64,000 nucleotides of DNA. Source: Pithys albifrons albifrons. Lineage: Eukaryota; Chordata; Aves; Passeriformes; Thamnophilidae. This document shows positions 23,461-37,600 of this stretch, one piece after another; the stretch's first letter is position 1; the number at the start of each line of letters is the position of its first letter. Location: assembly GCF_047495875.1 (NCBI RefSeq), contig NC_092459.1, positions 21,375,795 to 21,439,794 of the forward strand. The letters run 5' to 3'. The notes under the pieces were generated by a model that saw only the letters and a list, made by a program, of their open reading frames with translations, was not told the origin of the DNA and did not search any database. The position numbers and the translations under genes are program-made.

Positions 23461-26400
23461 TATATAGACAGATGGTAATTAATAGCAGACTATATTAGAT
23501 ATTTAATGTTAAGTAAAACAGATGTTCCTTACACAACCATGTGAGGCTTGAATAATTCACTAACTAATTTACAGTATTGTTTCCACATTATTTTTAAAAA
23601 TATTTATTGCATTAGTGTCTACTTATATTTTTTAAACATTGTTTCATCTAAATAGCTTTGGTTGTAAGGTTGCATTGGTAGCAAACTTGAAAAAGTTATT
23701 TGCTTTCTTATTTATATTGCTAAAATGAAGTGATTCCTAAGTTGTACAGAAAGTATGACTGCACTATGTCAAGATTTTCTTGCAGCCAAAACACATATCA
23801 TGAAAAAGGTAGAAAGTAGTTTAAGCATTTATTAACAAGACTGTCTTCTCTTGCAGCTCTTCTGCCATGTACCTTTTGCTCCTTCCCAAATCCATATTTT
23901 AAAAGACTTTGCACTTTAAAGAGCACTCGGCCTGACATCCTGCACCAGCTACCACTTTCCTGGGTTGCCCTCTGCTACTCTGGCATCAGGCTGGTGACAG
24001 AGCAACTCTGCAGGTTGCACAGATGCAATGCTCCTGTGGAAGTGCTCCACATGCTTTGCATGCACACAAAGACTGCCCTTCTAAGGAGTGACAGATTTCC
24101 TGTACCTGCACTATAGATCCAGTCATATCATCAGGCTAGGGATGTGCCAAAACCTGCTTTCACTAAAAAAAGCTCTGCTTTTGCTAAAAGTGGCTGTCCT
24201 AGTCATATGGATGCCACAAGACTCTTGCAGCTATACAACTGCTGATTTCTTTGTTATTTAGTAAGAATTTGTATGCCATACTGTTTCAGGATTTAGTGGA
24301 GGCAATCTGTGCAGAGATCTAACATTTTCCATTTTTTTAATCCCCTTTTCAGAAATGTTAGTTGAACAATCAAAATTTCATTTTGAACAATGACATGTAA
24401 GCTCCTTAATTACATTCAAATCTTGGTTTATCTGGTATTGTTGTTAAGTCCTGACAACAACAACAAAAAAGCATAAAACCCCCACCATTCAGGTATATTA
24501 AATTAACAATGAAGTGTCACATTTTTTAATTGAAAAAATCAGGAACATTCAGAAATATTTGAAGGTCCTATTCAGTAAAAATGAAACTGGTAGTAGAAGG
24601 GTGTTTGGTTTCGTGTTATTTGTCTCTGCTGCTTGACAGGTCAAAAAAGCAAAACATTTGGAAGTCTCCAAAATTCCTTGATTATAAGTTTGAAATTTGC
24701 ATAACTGATATTTTTACTTTTTCTTCTTATAAAACATCTCATGAAATTTTAGCTATTTTAAATAGTCTGTTCCCCTTTTCTCAAATTCCATATTTCACTC
24801 ATGTATTTTCTTGTTAGCTCTGCAGTTGAAGGTAGTCATTTCTCTCAGAACTTTATGCACATAGCTTAAAACAAGACACAGTGAAATGGTAATGTCAGAA
24901 ACTGGAGGAGGCAAAGTAGAGATATTCATATTAGCTTATTAGCACCTTATTTAGATCAATTACAGGCCTGAACTATGGCCTTAAGTCAATTCAATATTTT
25001 CCATTAACTTCAAAGAGCACCAAATTAAGCCTCATGTGACAGGTTCAAGTAGATCTTAAAAGTACATCAATAAAAAGCAACATGAATGGTAATATACACT
25101 TTTTTTTCTGCCCTCCTGCCTAGGCATTTCTACATAAAAGAATGATAATATCTAGTAATGTCATCCTTGGGTCTGACATATTTAACTATTAAATTACTGC
25201 ATATTCTTCCCTAATAAAACAGTTCATGCCATAATTGTAATTTTTACCCAAGTTTAAGGTATCTTTTGTACTGAACAATCTAAATAGCATGGCTTAAAAC
25301 TTCTGACATGATCTCCTGAAAATTGGTCTTCTTGGCCACATTCTAAAGGTGATGCACAGTTTTTCCTGTGCATGAAAAGGAACATTTAAGAAGATACAAA
25401 AATTACCCAAGACATTAAAGTTAACAAAAATATAAAGCAGTGAGTACTTGTGTCTGGTGGAAAATTTCAGAAATAATTCTGGAACAGGCTGAACTGGATG
25501 CAGCTTCTGGGGGAGGTGCTGCATAATACAAGCAATGATTTGATGTCACTGACTATGGCATGATCTTTCTTTGTTTTTCTGTTCCTATACTATGGGAAAC
25601 ATCCCTCATAAGTGGAACAGGTGGGACAGCCAAAGTAATGCGCAGCATTCTAGTGCAATGCCTGGGATGTGAATGCCAGGATCTGGTCTATCACCTGGGG
25701 AAGTCCATGCATGTCTTGATAAACCTTCTGGGGAATGCAAAATGCTAATCTTGCTGTTGAGAAGAATAAATGCCTTCTCCTGGGCTCTGAAGCTCCTATT
25801 CTCTGACATACCTTGTGCAAGGTGTGCTGCTGTCCACCTATTTCTTTGCTGGAAGTCACAGGGTCACCAGTTAGCGGAGTGTAGCTGCTGCTGCTCCTGC
25901 TGAATAGCCTCTAATGCTGGTCTATGTCAAAGCAGCACATCTGAGTCCTTTGAAATTAGTTTCAGTTGTTGGATGTGACCATGATATAGGGATTCTAATG
26001 ACAAGGGGAATAATTAAGAAAGCAAACGGTCTGGGATTATTTAATGTGTTTGCAGAGCTAAACACAGATATTTTCTAGACAAATATCAAAATATACATAC
26101 CTCTAAATATGTGTGCCTGTATTCATGTATATGTATATTATGGACATGGAGGGCAAAAATATTCCATGAAGGCTTTAGACAGGCTGTCACTCTGTCAGGA
26201 TTTCCATTCACTGAATAGAGTTGTTTCTCTCAGTGGGAGCTGCCATTTTAATGAAGTTACGCGGCTGAGGTCTGCTTTGATAATGAAAAAAGCAATGAAA
26301 GGATTAACTTCACCATCAGGAAAGAGGAGGAATCAGAAAGCCTGAATATTTTTATAAGGTAAATTCTGTAATTTTAAAACATTTCATTAATTGAACAGCT

Positions 26401-28178
26401 TATTTTTAGTAAAGGAACTTAACTTTCAGCAATGAACTTTCTGAATGATAATGCTTTCCAGAGCTAAGACAGTCCTTTCCAGCTTACTTTAATTAGCTAT
26501 TGCTTTCTCCATTTTTAAAAGAATAATAACATTTTTGGGTTAATCTCTTACCTGTGATATCTCCTTAGCCTAGTGGGATTGAACATTATCCCTGCTAATG
26601 CTGTAGATATTCTTTCTTTCTCTGCTGGCCCTTGCAAAGGGCATCGCTTCATAACTGTCTCACTTTCTGGATTATACATTGATCACGTACATGTATATAT
26701 ATGTATATACATAAGTATATATACATGCACAGGATTGCAGAAAAAAGACCTCCATGAAGGCCAACAGCAAACATCAGGATGCCTTCACCTTCCCTGAAAC
26801 TGCAAAGCAAGGTAAAAGCAGGATACCCTGGTGTGGAATTCCTGCACTCAGTGGTACATATTGGGACACAAAATGAGGTCACTGAAGAGATGTAGTGCAT
26901 GCTCCCTTTCTCAGTGCATGGTGAAGCCTTTGGAGAAGGATGGAAATGTACTTCACCTTTCCATTATTTTTTAAGCCCATGTTGTCTGAGTTTTCGGCTA
27001 CTGTGGAATCATTTTAAAATAGCAAATGTCAGTTTCTTTGGAAATATCTATAAGCATTAAGTGTGAGACTATTTTACTCTGACACTTGAATCCATTGGAT
27101 ATGCTCAGTCATGAGAACCAGTCAGCTGGAGTAATGAATTCATGCATAACAAACAGCCTAACTGAGCTTACAATGTTTTCCTTAAGACTGTCCTAAAAGT
27201 ATATTCAATCTTTGCTTTGTGCTATTACAGAGCAAGAATACATGTGTGATTTACATAGTTTGATATATAGCTTGTTAGAAATTTATTAGCACTGAGAAAT
27301 ACATTTCAACATCTACCTAGTATTTCACTTAATTTTGATATTGATCAAAGGCTATAAGCCAGAATTCTTCATCCTTTGAACTGTATTACCCCTTGAAAAG
27401 TGACTGCTTGCAAGATTCAACATTTAGACCTTCCTGCATATTCTTCTGGACTTGATTTTTCTCTCCCACTCTTTCCCCTGACACCTCTACTGAAGAATCA
27501 AGTGGTTTGGTCCTGCAGTTTCTGGTCACAAAAGGATCCCTGAAGCACACCACAAACTGGAAGAGGAGTTGAGTCTGATCCCTCTGTGCTTCTCTTTCTG
27601 TAAGGCAGCTCTACAGCACAGCTTCACAACATACATAGCTACCACATAGGTTCCACAATTTCTACTGCTTTACAAGAGCAGGTTGTTTAATGTTGTGCTG
27701 ATAGATCAATAAAAGCAAATTCCATTAAGTGCTCTTTGTCTCTGTTAGATTAAGAGTAAAGGTTACTTGGTATCCAGACTTGTTTGATCAGTTTAGAAAC
27801 ATCTGTTGCATTGTTACTGAACTGCGAACCTGGTTCCAGTAGCCCAGGAGCATCAGGGCAAGTTCTCATCTGAAAAGATGAGAGTTAGGTATCTTGCTGT
27901 TACTGCTTAAGACACAAAAGGCAGTCTTTGAGTTTCTTATTTTGTTATGAATTTGAATACTATATAAATAACTGTACAATAAAAACAAAATCATTCTCTT
28001 GGCAATAATTAACTAGAAGGCTCCTGCTGTAATACAGATTAGATATGTTAAATGTAATATGGAATAATGAAGGCCTTCCAGTGTGAACAACAGAAGCCCA
28101 TTTGAGTTGAGTTATTAAAATGTACTTTGATCTAAGCAGCTGAAAATCCAGTGGGTAAATGATTCTTCATTAACCATG
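23461..28178. other. Gene-free DNA
   Basis: About 4.7 kb without a recognised gene. GC-richer patches at about 23920-24100 and 25600-25920 were not identified; the latter has overlapping open frames of 60-80 codons on both strands, which argues against coding. An AT inverted repeat lies at 26690-26727. Confidence 0.5.
26690..26727. repeat. AT-rich inverted repeat (possible cruciform)
   Basis: Left arm CATGTATATATA starts at 26690 and right arm TATATATACATG ends at 26727, separated by about 14 bases that are themselves TA-rich. It can fold as a hairpin on either strand. Most of it is alternating pyrimidine-purine, so it may simply be a decayed TA microsatellite. Confidence 0.6.
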
Positions 28179-28761
28179 TGTTATGGTTTAACCCCAGCTA
28201 GCAACTCAGACCCATGCAGCCTCTCACCCACTCCCTCCCAGTGGGATGAGGGAGAGAATCAGAGTAAGGGAGAAAACTCATAGGTTGAGATCAATACAGT
28301 TTAACAGGTAAAGCAAAAGCCATGCATGCAAGCAAAGCAAAACAAGAAATTCATTAATCTCTTCCCATGGGCAGGCAGGTGTTCAGCCATCTCCAGGAAA
28401 GCATCACACATAATGTTACTTGGAAAGAGAGACACCATCACTCCAAATGTCCCTCTCTCTTTCTCCCATTTCCTCCCAGCTTTATACGTTGAGCATGACA
28501 CCATATGCTGTGGAATATCCCTTGGGTCTGTTGGAATCAGATGTCCCAGCTGTGTCCCCTCTCTACTCCTTATACACCCTCAGCCTCCTCGCTGGTGGAG
28601 AGTAGTGAGAAGCAAAAAAGGCCTCGAAGTTGTGTTAGCACTGCTCAGCAACAACTAAAACATCACTGGGTTGCCAACATTATTCTCATTCTAAATCCAA
28701 AACAGAGCATTGTACCAGCTACTAGAACAATGTTAATGCTATCCCAGCCAAAACCAGCACA
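28179..28761 (-). repeat. Solo LTR of an endogenous retrovirus
   Basis: On the minus strand the element begins TGTGCTGGTTTTGGCTGGGA at 28761 and ends CTGGGGTTAAACCATAACA at 28179, giving TG...CA ends over 583 bp. A TATA box, CGTATAAAGC, lies at 28480-28489 on that strand. About 25 bases upstream of it is a box with ATATTCCACAGCATATGG and GTGTCATGC. TTAAACTG near 28297-28304 is the likely region of the polyadenylation signal. I recognise it as a common avian ERV LTR type. Neither internal sequence nor a second LTR flanks it, so it is a solo LTR left by recombination. The neighbouring bases (ACCATG and GTATGA) do not form a clear target duplication. Open frames inside it, the longest 110 codons on the plus strand, are incidental. 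Confidence 0.8.
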
Positions 28762-31700
28762 GTATGAGATGAACAAATGACCTAGTAGATTCCAAATATA
28801 TCATAAGAACTTTTCTGTTTAAATATTAATAACAATTTTATAGTGTATGTAATGCATATAGGGCCTCACAAGATAACCTTGGACAAAGCCACGCATAGAC
28901 AAAAGCAAAAATGGTCTCCACCTACAAGAAACATGAGAAAATTACAGAGGATGGAGGCAGCTCTTCACATCAACTCAGTGGCCCATTTTATCCAGCCTGG
29001 GAATTTGTTCTACCCTTTGGGATACAAGATATTTCAAGCATTCCATTGAAACAGAAAAGAAAATTTTGGTCATAATTGTTCCCATTTATACCACAAAAAC
29101 ATCATGTAGTTTTAGTTTCTAATTCATGTTGTATTTTAGAAGTGTTACCCACTTGAGATGCACCAGCAATTTACTACACAAGACTTCGGACTGTAATCAG
29201 ACTGTAGTTCGGTCTGAGGCATAATATATCTGTTCTAGATGAAGTTAAATGTAAAATTCCTCAGCCTTAACAGGGATGCAATTAGTATGCAGTTCTTTTT
29301 GCTCTGCTCTGGCTCTCATATATCTCCATCTCATGGCAATAGGCCAAAGATCAAACATGTCTCTGCATATATCAGATTTAGTAAATGAGAAAAGACTACT
29401 GGTGAGTATTATTATTCTTAATTTAGAATAAAAGTGTTGCTTAAAAAAAATTACATTCAATTTTCAATCAGTAACAACTAGGCATGCTGCAGGTACTTCT
29501 CATTTTAACAGGGATTGCTAAGCTTTTCTTTATTTATATATTTTCAGATTAGCCTTACAATTGGCATGACCTTCAATTAACCAGATCAGACATCATACCT
29601 TCTTTACAAGCAATTTAAAAGCTGTAATAGCAGTTTATCCTCTCAAAGAAAGTCCATCCCAGATTATCGAAAACTACCTAAAGTAAGGGTAGCTCTGAAA
29701 TGATGCAACTCACACTTGCTCTCTTTTGAAGAACTCTGTTATAATAGGCTGTCTTTAATACTCTGAGGGTACTTGGTTCCTAAATGTGATAAATCTTCCT
29801 GAAGTCACTCCTTTTAACAAGATCAAACAGCTTAGAACATCCAAAATCCTTAACTCTTTCACGTTGATTGCATTTATCATCAAAGAATAGAACGTGTATT
29901 GCATGACATTTGGAAAATAGTTTTAAATGCCCTTTTATTCATTACCATAGCCACAGAACATGGAGTGAACAGGAACATCATAGATTTTACTTTTTACCAT
30001 AAAAAATAAGTCTTTAAATTTTTAACCAGATGTCCTTCAGGTATCCCTTCCACCCTGCTTTATTCTATGATTTTATGATTATTATATATACATGAATCGC
30101 ATGCCAGAGAAGGTGTCACACAATTCCCTCTTTATGGAAATGGGTGTGCTTGAAAATTCAGACATCTTTCCTCATGAAGAAACAACTCAGCTAACCACAC
30201 ACAGGGTCAGAAACATGGTCTAAGAAAGTGTAACTCTACAGGAAAGAGAGGAGTGAGAGGAAAAGCACTTGCTGAAAGTGCTGTAGGAAGAATGTACTAC
30301 AAATCAGGAACAAAAGCTAGGAGGACAGTGGAAATCCTAAGCTTAATCATTTAGAAGTGAAATTATTCATATTAAAATGTTGCAGTAAAAATAAGGGCAG
30401 TATTTGGAGAATTATGAAAGATGCATTCAACAGATTAAGGAAAAGCAACACTTTTCACTAAAAAGGCAACTCAGGTCACTTCATCTTGAGCTAACACCAA
30501 GGTGGAAGGTACAGCAATTTGAAAAAAAAAGAAAGCAGCTGTTATTTAAGCAGAACCAATGTCTTGGGATAAGTGGAAAAAATAGGAACATTTGTATTGT
30601 TGTGTGAAATATTTTTGCATTAGAGACAAAAGCGCCAATTATATCCTGCAAAGTAGAGGACTCTTCATCAACCCAAAACTGAACCATATACTGCAACTAT
30701 GTGTTGGAAAAATCAGTGGGTCTGTACATAATTATGAAGAACTGGAGTACAACAGAATTTAATATTTTTTCATATGTCTTTTCTCAGTGAGGCTTCTTCT
30801 CCATTTGATCATAAATGTTCAGAAGCATCATTTGATGGAGTAGGGAAGTGGTCTGTAGTAATTAAATATCCATAAATTTAAGTCAAATATGGCAAATAGC
30901 TCAAGCTGAAGGAAAATGGAAAACTTGAAAAAAAAGTTTTTCTTTTTGAAAAAAAATTTTTTTCTTGTGACAAAAAATATTATAGACTATCAGAATTAAT
31001 TTAAGAAAAACCTTCGAGTTAAGAAAATGTTCATCATAGATTAAATATTATTTGAGTTTGATTTACTTGGTCTCCTAACAAAAAGTAGTTACTTACACTG
31101 TGTTAACTGGGAGGTCATTATTGCATAATGTCTCCACTTAAATAAAAAAATCTAAATAGAGAAAAAATAAATTTCTTTCAGGTCTTTCCGTTAGTCATTT
31201 GCATCCACAGAATTGCTACTACATGCAGAGAACTTGTAATTCTACAAGGTCACCATGAGGGCTGGAGGACCAAAAGATGACAAAGGCGTCTCTTTGCTGC
31301 TGCACTGAGAATAACCTGCCAAATACTCATATCGTAGTGTCAATCTGAACAACAGCTACGTGTGCCAAAGCACAGCGCATGTGGCTGACTCACTCTAGCT
31401 GTAAACACATGCCAACTGGCACTGACTGGGAATATTTCAGCAAATTAATTTTGATGAAAAACATTGATTTGTCAAAACTAAAATACTGCACTGGCCATGT
31501 ACTTAACAATTTCAGCATCCAGACACTTGTCTGCTGCAGGATGATCAGTATCACTACAGCAGGATTCTCCCCTAAAAGACCAAGATGCTGCTCTGAATTA
31601 AAGCAATGCTTTTCTGCATTCTTTATATAGGGAGTATAGGAAAACTGGTCAGTTAGGTCATGTATCTAACCCTGGTGTATGTGAATACCTTCCCACAGTT

Positions 31701-34009
31701 CAATCTCTTCAACTCAATGGCTTCTCACTCAAAGGAAAAACTGTTCATAATCTCCTCAATATAAATGAAATGTCTAATATTATTCAGTGACACTGCAGAG
31801 CACCAGGTGTCTTACAAGGCTGACTTCAAACTTTTGAAATATAAAAGGCCTATGAAAGAACTAAGGAGTGAGACTTTTATTTGTCGTTTATGTTTCTTCA
31901 GTTGAGTTCTTTATTGGATCTTCCATAGGAATTAGCAGAAGACACATTTTTCACAGCTTAAAGTTTTGAGAATCAAAATGGTTTTCTCTGTGCTTTCCAG
32001 ATAATCCTGATACATTACAAGTGTAAAAGTGTGTGAGAGCAAGCCTGCCAAGATGAATTTGGCCCACATTTGAGATCTGGGAAATTTCAGTCCAAATTTC
32101 TGCCTGCTTGGCAATTGCTCACACAACTCAAAACATGACTTAGGAAGATATTCAGAGGTCCATAATCTTACTACAGTCAATATCCTATTCAGTAGGTCAG
32201 AGAACTTACCTAAGCACTGCTAAGTTTAACTTCTGGAATGAATCAAGTAGACCAAGGAATAGAAACACTTTTGAATGGTCCCCAAGTAACCTAGTTATGA
32301 CTTTACTGATATTTCTCTATTTCATACCTTTCCTGCCCTTTTGACATTTTTTCTTACTGAGTTAAGAATGTCCAATTCCTATAAACAATAGTTTGAAAAA
32401 ACAGCATTTTCCATCAACAGAATGTATGAAATTGAAAAACTCCCCAGTAGTACTGATTTCTTTTGACTACTACAAAAGTATTCTTGAATTCTCCCCTACT
32501 CTTAATCTGAATCCCTAGAGAGCTTTGTCCATGAAGTTTATATCACACTTCCACTTCCAGATTGCCTACGTTTACTGTGAATATAATCTCACACCAAAAA
32601 CATACTATAGCCTTCAATTCCAAGCAGAAAGGTTGTCCTATCCCTTTTCCTACTTGCTCCTGCTTGTATACTGTTAGAGCAGGTGGTAGAAATTTTCTTC
32701 AGCAGTTTGTCTCTATGGTTTGGGTCCCTGTGGGCAGACAAACCCCTAAATTTCACTTTGAGCTTTAGTGAAAAGCAAGTTAAAACTATGAAAGTAATTC
32801 TCATTGGAATTCACAGACTTTATGTGAAACTCCCTCTGTTGATTCTCATTCTTCCTGTGACTGTAAATTTTAATCTGGATATCTGGAATAAATGTAGACA
32901 TTGCCACATAATAGTCATCTGTTCTCATCTTGGGCCTTTGACCATATCCCTTTCTTTTATCGCATTTTTTACACCACTGCCACTCTTGATCTTTTCATGA
33001 GATGGAAGCAGAAACTTTGTTTTCCAGAGTAATTTAATGAGATTTTCTTCCATCAGTCTGATTTCAGTATGGCTCTATAAATCCCACTTGAATCTATCCT
33101 TCTTAAACATATGTGATGAGATACTTATATAGCACTAAAATTTAGTTCTCACCATGATCATTTACTATAAGATCTATAACTTTACTTTGCATGTTCACTA
33201 GAAATATATAGATATAACTTAAAAAGTCCCTTGTTCTCTTAAGAAATGTATGTCTTTGTCATTAGTGATCTTTCTGTAACCCTGTATTTGTCAACTGATA
33301 TAACCATGTCTTTCTTCTCTTTTGTCTGTCTAAGTAAACCAAAATTTTATCTTCTATCCCATATATACATTATCTTATACTTGTTTTGAAAATTTAACAG
33401 AATGCTACTACTTCATTCCCAAAAAAATATTCACTCTGTTGTGTGGTATTATCTGTCCTACTGTGTATTGGAAATATTTTTTAGCTTTTAATCACATTTG
33501 CTTTTCTGTAACACATGTCAATTCCTGTGCTACACCTCATCTTCTTCAACATTTTCAGTTTAGTAATTTTCACTGTAGCCAAACAAAGTACTTTCTGATC
33601 CAGACAGGGCAAACTTACTACATTCTTCACCTTTAAAATAAATTGTCTTGAGAAAGAAAGATGAAGTTGGATAAAATCCACCCTCTTTTTATTTTTCTTA
33701 CATTCTATTTGTGTCATAATAATGCTCCTACACTTGCTTAGAGTAAGGGTTTTTTTACCTTTTCAACCTGCTTATTATTTTTGCATCTTATAAACTTGGG
33801 AAGTTTACTTAAAGGCATAATACAGGACCTGTAATTTCATATGTAAGTTCTTTCTGTGTTTCTGTTCTAAGGAATTTGATCTTGACATTTGTATGTCTTA
33901 TTTTCATCTTGAACTGGGCTATTTTCACTAATCCCCATGTCAGTCCCACTTACATAATTATGTAGTATAAATTTGCTAAGGATGTGTTCTGTCTAATCAT
34001 TCAGGTTAT
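28762..34009. other. Gene-free AT-rich DNA
   Basis: About 5.2 kb with no recognised element. A and T homopolymer runs cluster at 30928-30964. Open frames stay at or below 105 codons and none shows a domain. Confidence 0.5.
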
Positions 34010-34690
34010 TGGAAAAAATACTGAGCAACTCTGACTTCAGTTTCAACCACCAGGATATTCCACTTGTTACTGGCCACTCATGGAATTTCAAACCATTGGC
34101 TACAACCCTTTGAGTTGTGCAGTCTAGTCAATTTTTAATTCATCTAACAGGATTAGCCTTTAGTTCCTGCACTTTCAAATGAAGCAGCTGTACAAGATGG
34201 TGTTAAAAACCTTACTAAAGTCAAGTCACATTACATTCACCCATTTTTCTCATTCACATGCCAGTCATTTTATCTCAAAAAACAATCTTGCTGATCAAAC
34301 ATGATATGGCCCTCATAAATCCATGTTTCCTGTCTCTGATTGCCTTCCTTGTTTGAAAATGATTTCTAACAGGATATGCTGTTCATTTAAATCCTGAAAT
34401 GAATCTGACCAGCCTCTTATTTCCAAATTCTGTCTCTTTGCCTTTTTTAAAAGCCAGTGTAAGATTAACCTTTCTTTTATCAATCATGCAGAAACTCCCC
34501 TGAGGACCAAGACTCTGCATGGAGAATGGCAGTTTCAATTCTTGGGTGAAATTTACCTGGTCCCAAAGACCTACATATATATCTAACTTGTATCAATAGT
34601 CATAATCTGCTGTCTGTCTCCTTCTAAAACCATTAAGTTATGCACCAGCATTTGAGAATAAACTTATCCATGAACAATGAGACAAAACTT
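34010..34690 (-). pseudogene. Ancient CR1-like reverse-transcriptase fragment
   Basis: The plus strand shows the reverse complement of the CR1-type reverse transcriptase in its known order: CCACTTGTTACTGGCCACTC, AACCATTGGC...CAATTTTTAATTCAT, then CTTACTAAAGTCAAGTCA, GCTGATCAAACATGATATGG with CCTCATAAATCCATG, and finally a decayed stretch to about 34690. Many short insertions and deletions remove any open frame. It is much older than the other copies here. The subfamily is uncertain, and a related non-LTR family with the same reverse-transcriptase region is possible. Confidence 0.65.
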
Positions 34691-37600
34691 GTGGTACTTC
34701 AGCTATTTCTATATCATATTTCCTGATTTGGATATTTTTTCTTTCCTTTATATCTCTGGAGAGTTCTTATTGATTGTTTCGGTTTTCTTACAAGGCTGAA
34801 AAGTTAATCACATGTTTGAATGAAAGATTCTTTGGCATAACTTCTGTCTAAATATAAGCAGTGTCTCAGTACTTTGTTGGACTCTAAAATATTTGCAGCT
34901 TTTAAAACCATAAAACTTAGAATGAAAATGAAATGCATCTTATAATGATTAGATTAAATCTAGCATACTAAAACAACTGCTGAAAGCAAACTCAGTAAAT
35001 GTAACTACATAATACTACTAAAATTGAGTGGCAGATATGAGTGATCAAGCTAAATAAACTAAGTGCACTTGTGAGACCTGACTGAAGGAAATTTTTCAAC
35101 CTGCAGTGTGGCATAAAAATCACTAGAACACAAATTTGGTGTGAGTTACCGCCTCTGTATGTATTTAATAACAAATATATTTATTTTTAAAGTCTACATA
35201 TTTCAGAAACTTCAGGGGATGAAAAAAGTGATATGGATGATCTGACTGGCTACACTTTTGAGAATAATTAAAGTTGACTGACAGCCATTGAAACCAGAGA
35301 AGGGCTACACTGGATGCCAGATAAGAAGAAGTGAGTGGTCCTTTGAGTGAAGGTCACAAAATGCATTGAACTCCATGTCAAATCAGCACCACCTAATGAC
35401 AGATCAAAACTGGAAAAAGAGGTAGGTTTTCTTCTTTTTTTAAAGAGGCTGAACTAGTTCTTCCTGTAAAACTGAGCATTTGGAGAGTAATTTTCCATTG
35501 CAGAGACAAGTACATCCATATTTTTGAAGACAGAATTTGGAATCTGAGCCTTAGTAATGAATGTGAAATAAAGATCAATTCAGATATTCAACTGGCAGGT
35601 GAAAACCAATATCAGTATTGCAAAAGAGGCTTCCAGAGGTAGAGCTAGAAAATGGGGCAAAAGCAGCTCAGACTTGGAACATTGAAAATTTTGTAATTAG
35701 GCTACTGGTAAATGTCGCTCCTACTTTATATTGAATTTAAATTACCTTTTTGGTACATTCCCTCTTCTCATGGCACACTACCTTGACCCATTTTCACCCC
35801 AAACTGCTATCTTATGATCACTGGGATCTTCTCTGCTGCAGTAATTAGGTATTTCAGCTCCTTGCTTGGAATAAGCTGTTCAGCATAGCTTCTCCATTCA
35901 TTTATAAAGAAAATCAGAAATGTGAAACAGATTTTCTGCCTCAAATAAAACAAAAAAATCACTTCTGAATATATTTTTGCCTCAGTACAAGGTGGAGACA
36001 GCAAAACTGCTTGAATGGTTTTCTACAATCCAGATACTCTTGTGGCAGACACCTCTTTGTTTCTTCTCCTCTTTTGGATCTTTCTAGTCATTATTTACTC
36101 TCTCCTGCTAAATCCTTTCTGCAGCTACTTTTTGTTGGCAACAGCAGCAGCCTGCAAGTGTCAGGCACATTTATTCTCCTTCTATATTTATTCATAGTCT
36201 TTGATAGATTCTGTGAAAAAGATACTTAAATCAGACTGAAAAGAGGTAAGGAGGGAGGATAACAATTCAGAAGGAAAAGTAACCCCTGTAGTAAGTGGAT
36301 ATATTACCAGGATCAATGAGAAAGCTGGTAAAATTTTGTAGAAGGGTAAGAACATATAATCTTTGAACACTTGGAACAAAGATGAATTGAATCATTTCCA
36401 GGTTCCTAAGTCATCCAGGATGTCTGAACAACAGATTGATTAGGACTTCTTAAAAAAACTGTACATCTCAGCTTAATTTCATCTAGCTATGCAGGTATCC
36501 AGTAAAAATAGTCTTAGAGGACAGACTGTCTTTATGTGCTGACTGCCCACAGCCCAAGCTACACACTCTGACAATGGCCTTCCTCAGCAAGGATGAATTT
36601 GAAACTCAGAAAGGATAAGATTACTGCAATTCGCTTTGGTTTTGCTTCAGTACTAGAAGGAGATGTATGGATCATGTTCTTGTTTCAAACAGACCTGAAA
36701 AAATGTATCCAATCCCATGATAAAGAGGGAGTGTGAAGATGGATTTTTATGCTTCAAATAAGTTTTATATCTTAAGATTTATTTAGTAGAAGTTTTTGTG
36801 AAGAAAGAAAGCAAGATTTTGCAGAGACAGTTATTCTGAAATAACTTCTTCATCAAAGCAGGTGCTTATCCATACATGTATTCTTTCACCTGTATCCACA
36901 AACAGTAACTGAAATTATATGAAGTAAGAGCTGGAATTCCATGAGAGGAAGTAGAATATTTTTCTTATACTATAGGAAAACCAGGTAAATCATACAGTGA
37001 GATCTGTATGTTTTCACTTTCACCTTAAAAAAAGCACAGAGGCTTTAGCCGTGGCTCAGTTCTTTCTGATTGCAAGGTCAATTCTAGACATTTCAATAAT
37101 AAAGAAAACAAAGAAGTAAGTTGCAGGTTAATCCTATTTGCATGGGTCATACATAGTTAAGACATGCCTTTAAAGGCTTACTGCTCTCTAAACTAGGAGG
37201 CTTTACACCTGTGAATTAAAGTGTCAGGGAACAAACATGGGACCTGAAGGTGAAGTCCTTATGCCATTTAAATATTCACTAAGGTGAACACAGCACATAC
37301 AAACTTGCAGTCCCACAGCAGACATTCCCAAGGAGCCAGCTGCAGCATTCCACACTGGAGGGTGGAAGAGTTTGAAAGCTGGGACATGGATAAAGTTTGC
37401 CAGAGAATACACAGTGGTACTGTTCAGTTTATACATACAAATATACCCTTAGTCTCCTACATGCATCTCAAGTGAGATGCTCATCCTTCCCTAGTTTTGC
37501 TAAATGTGAAAGGAGAAAAGCAGAAAAGGAGTAGAAATCCCAAAGTGAACACTTATCTTGTATTATTTTACAGGGAAATTGAGTAAGAAAAAGCCTTAAT

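Noticed and set aside
28326..28658. 110-codon frame with overlapping frames near 28.4-28.8 kb
   Set aside because: It lies within the solo LTR and runs antisense to its transcription direction.
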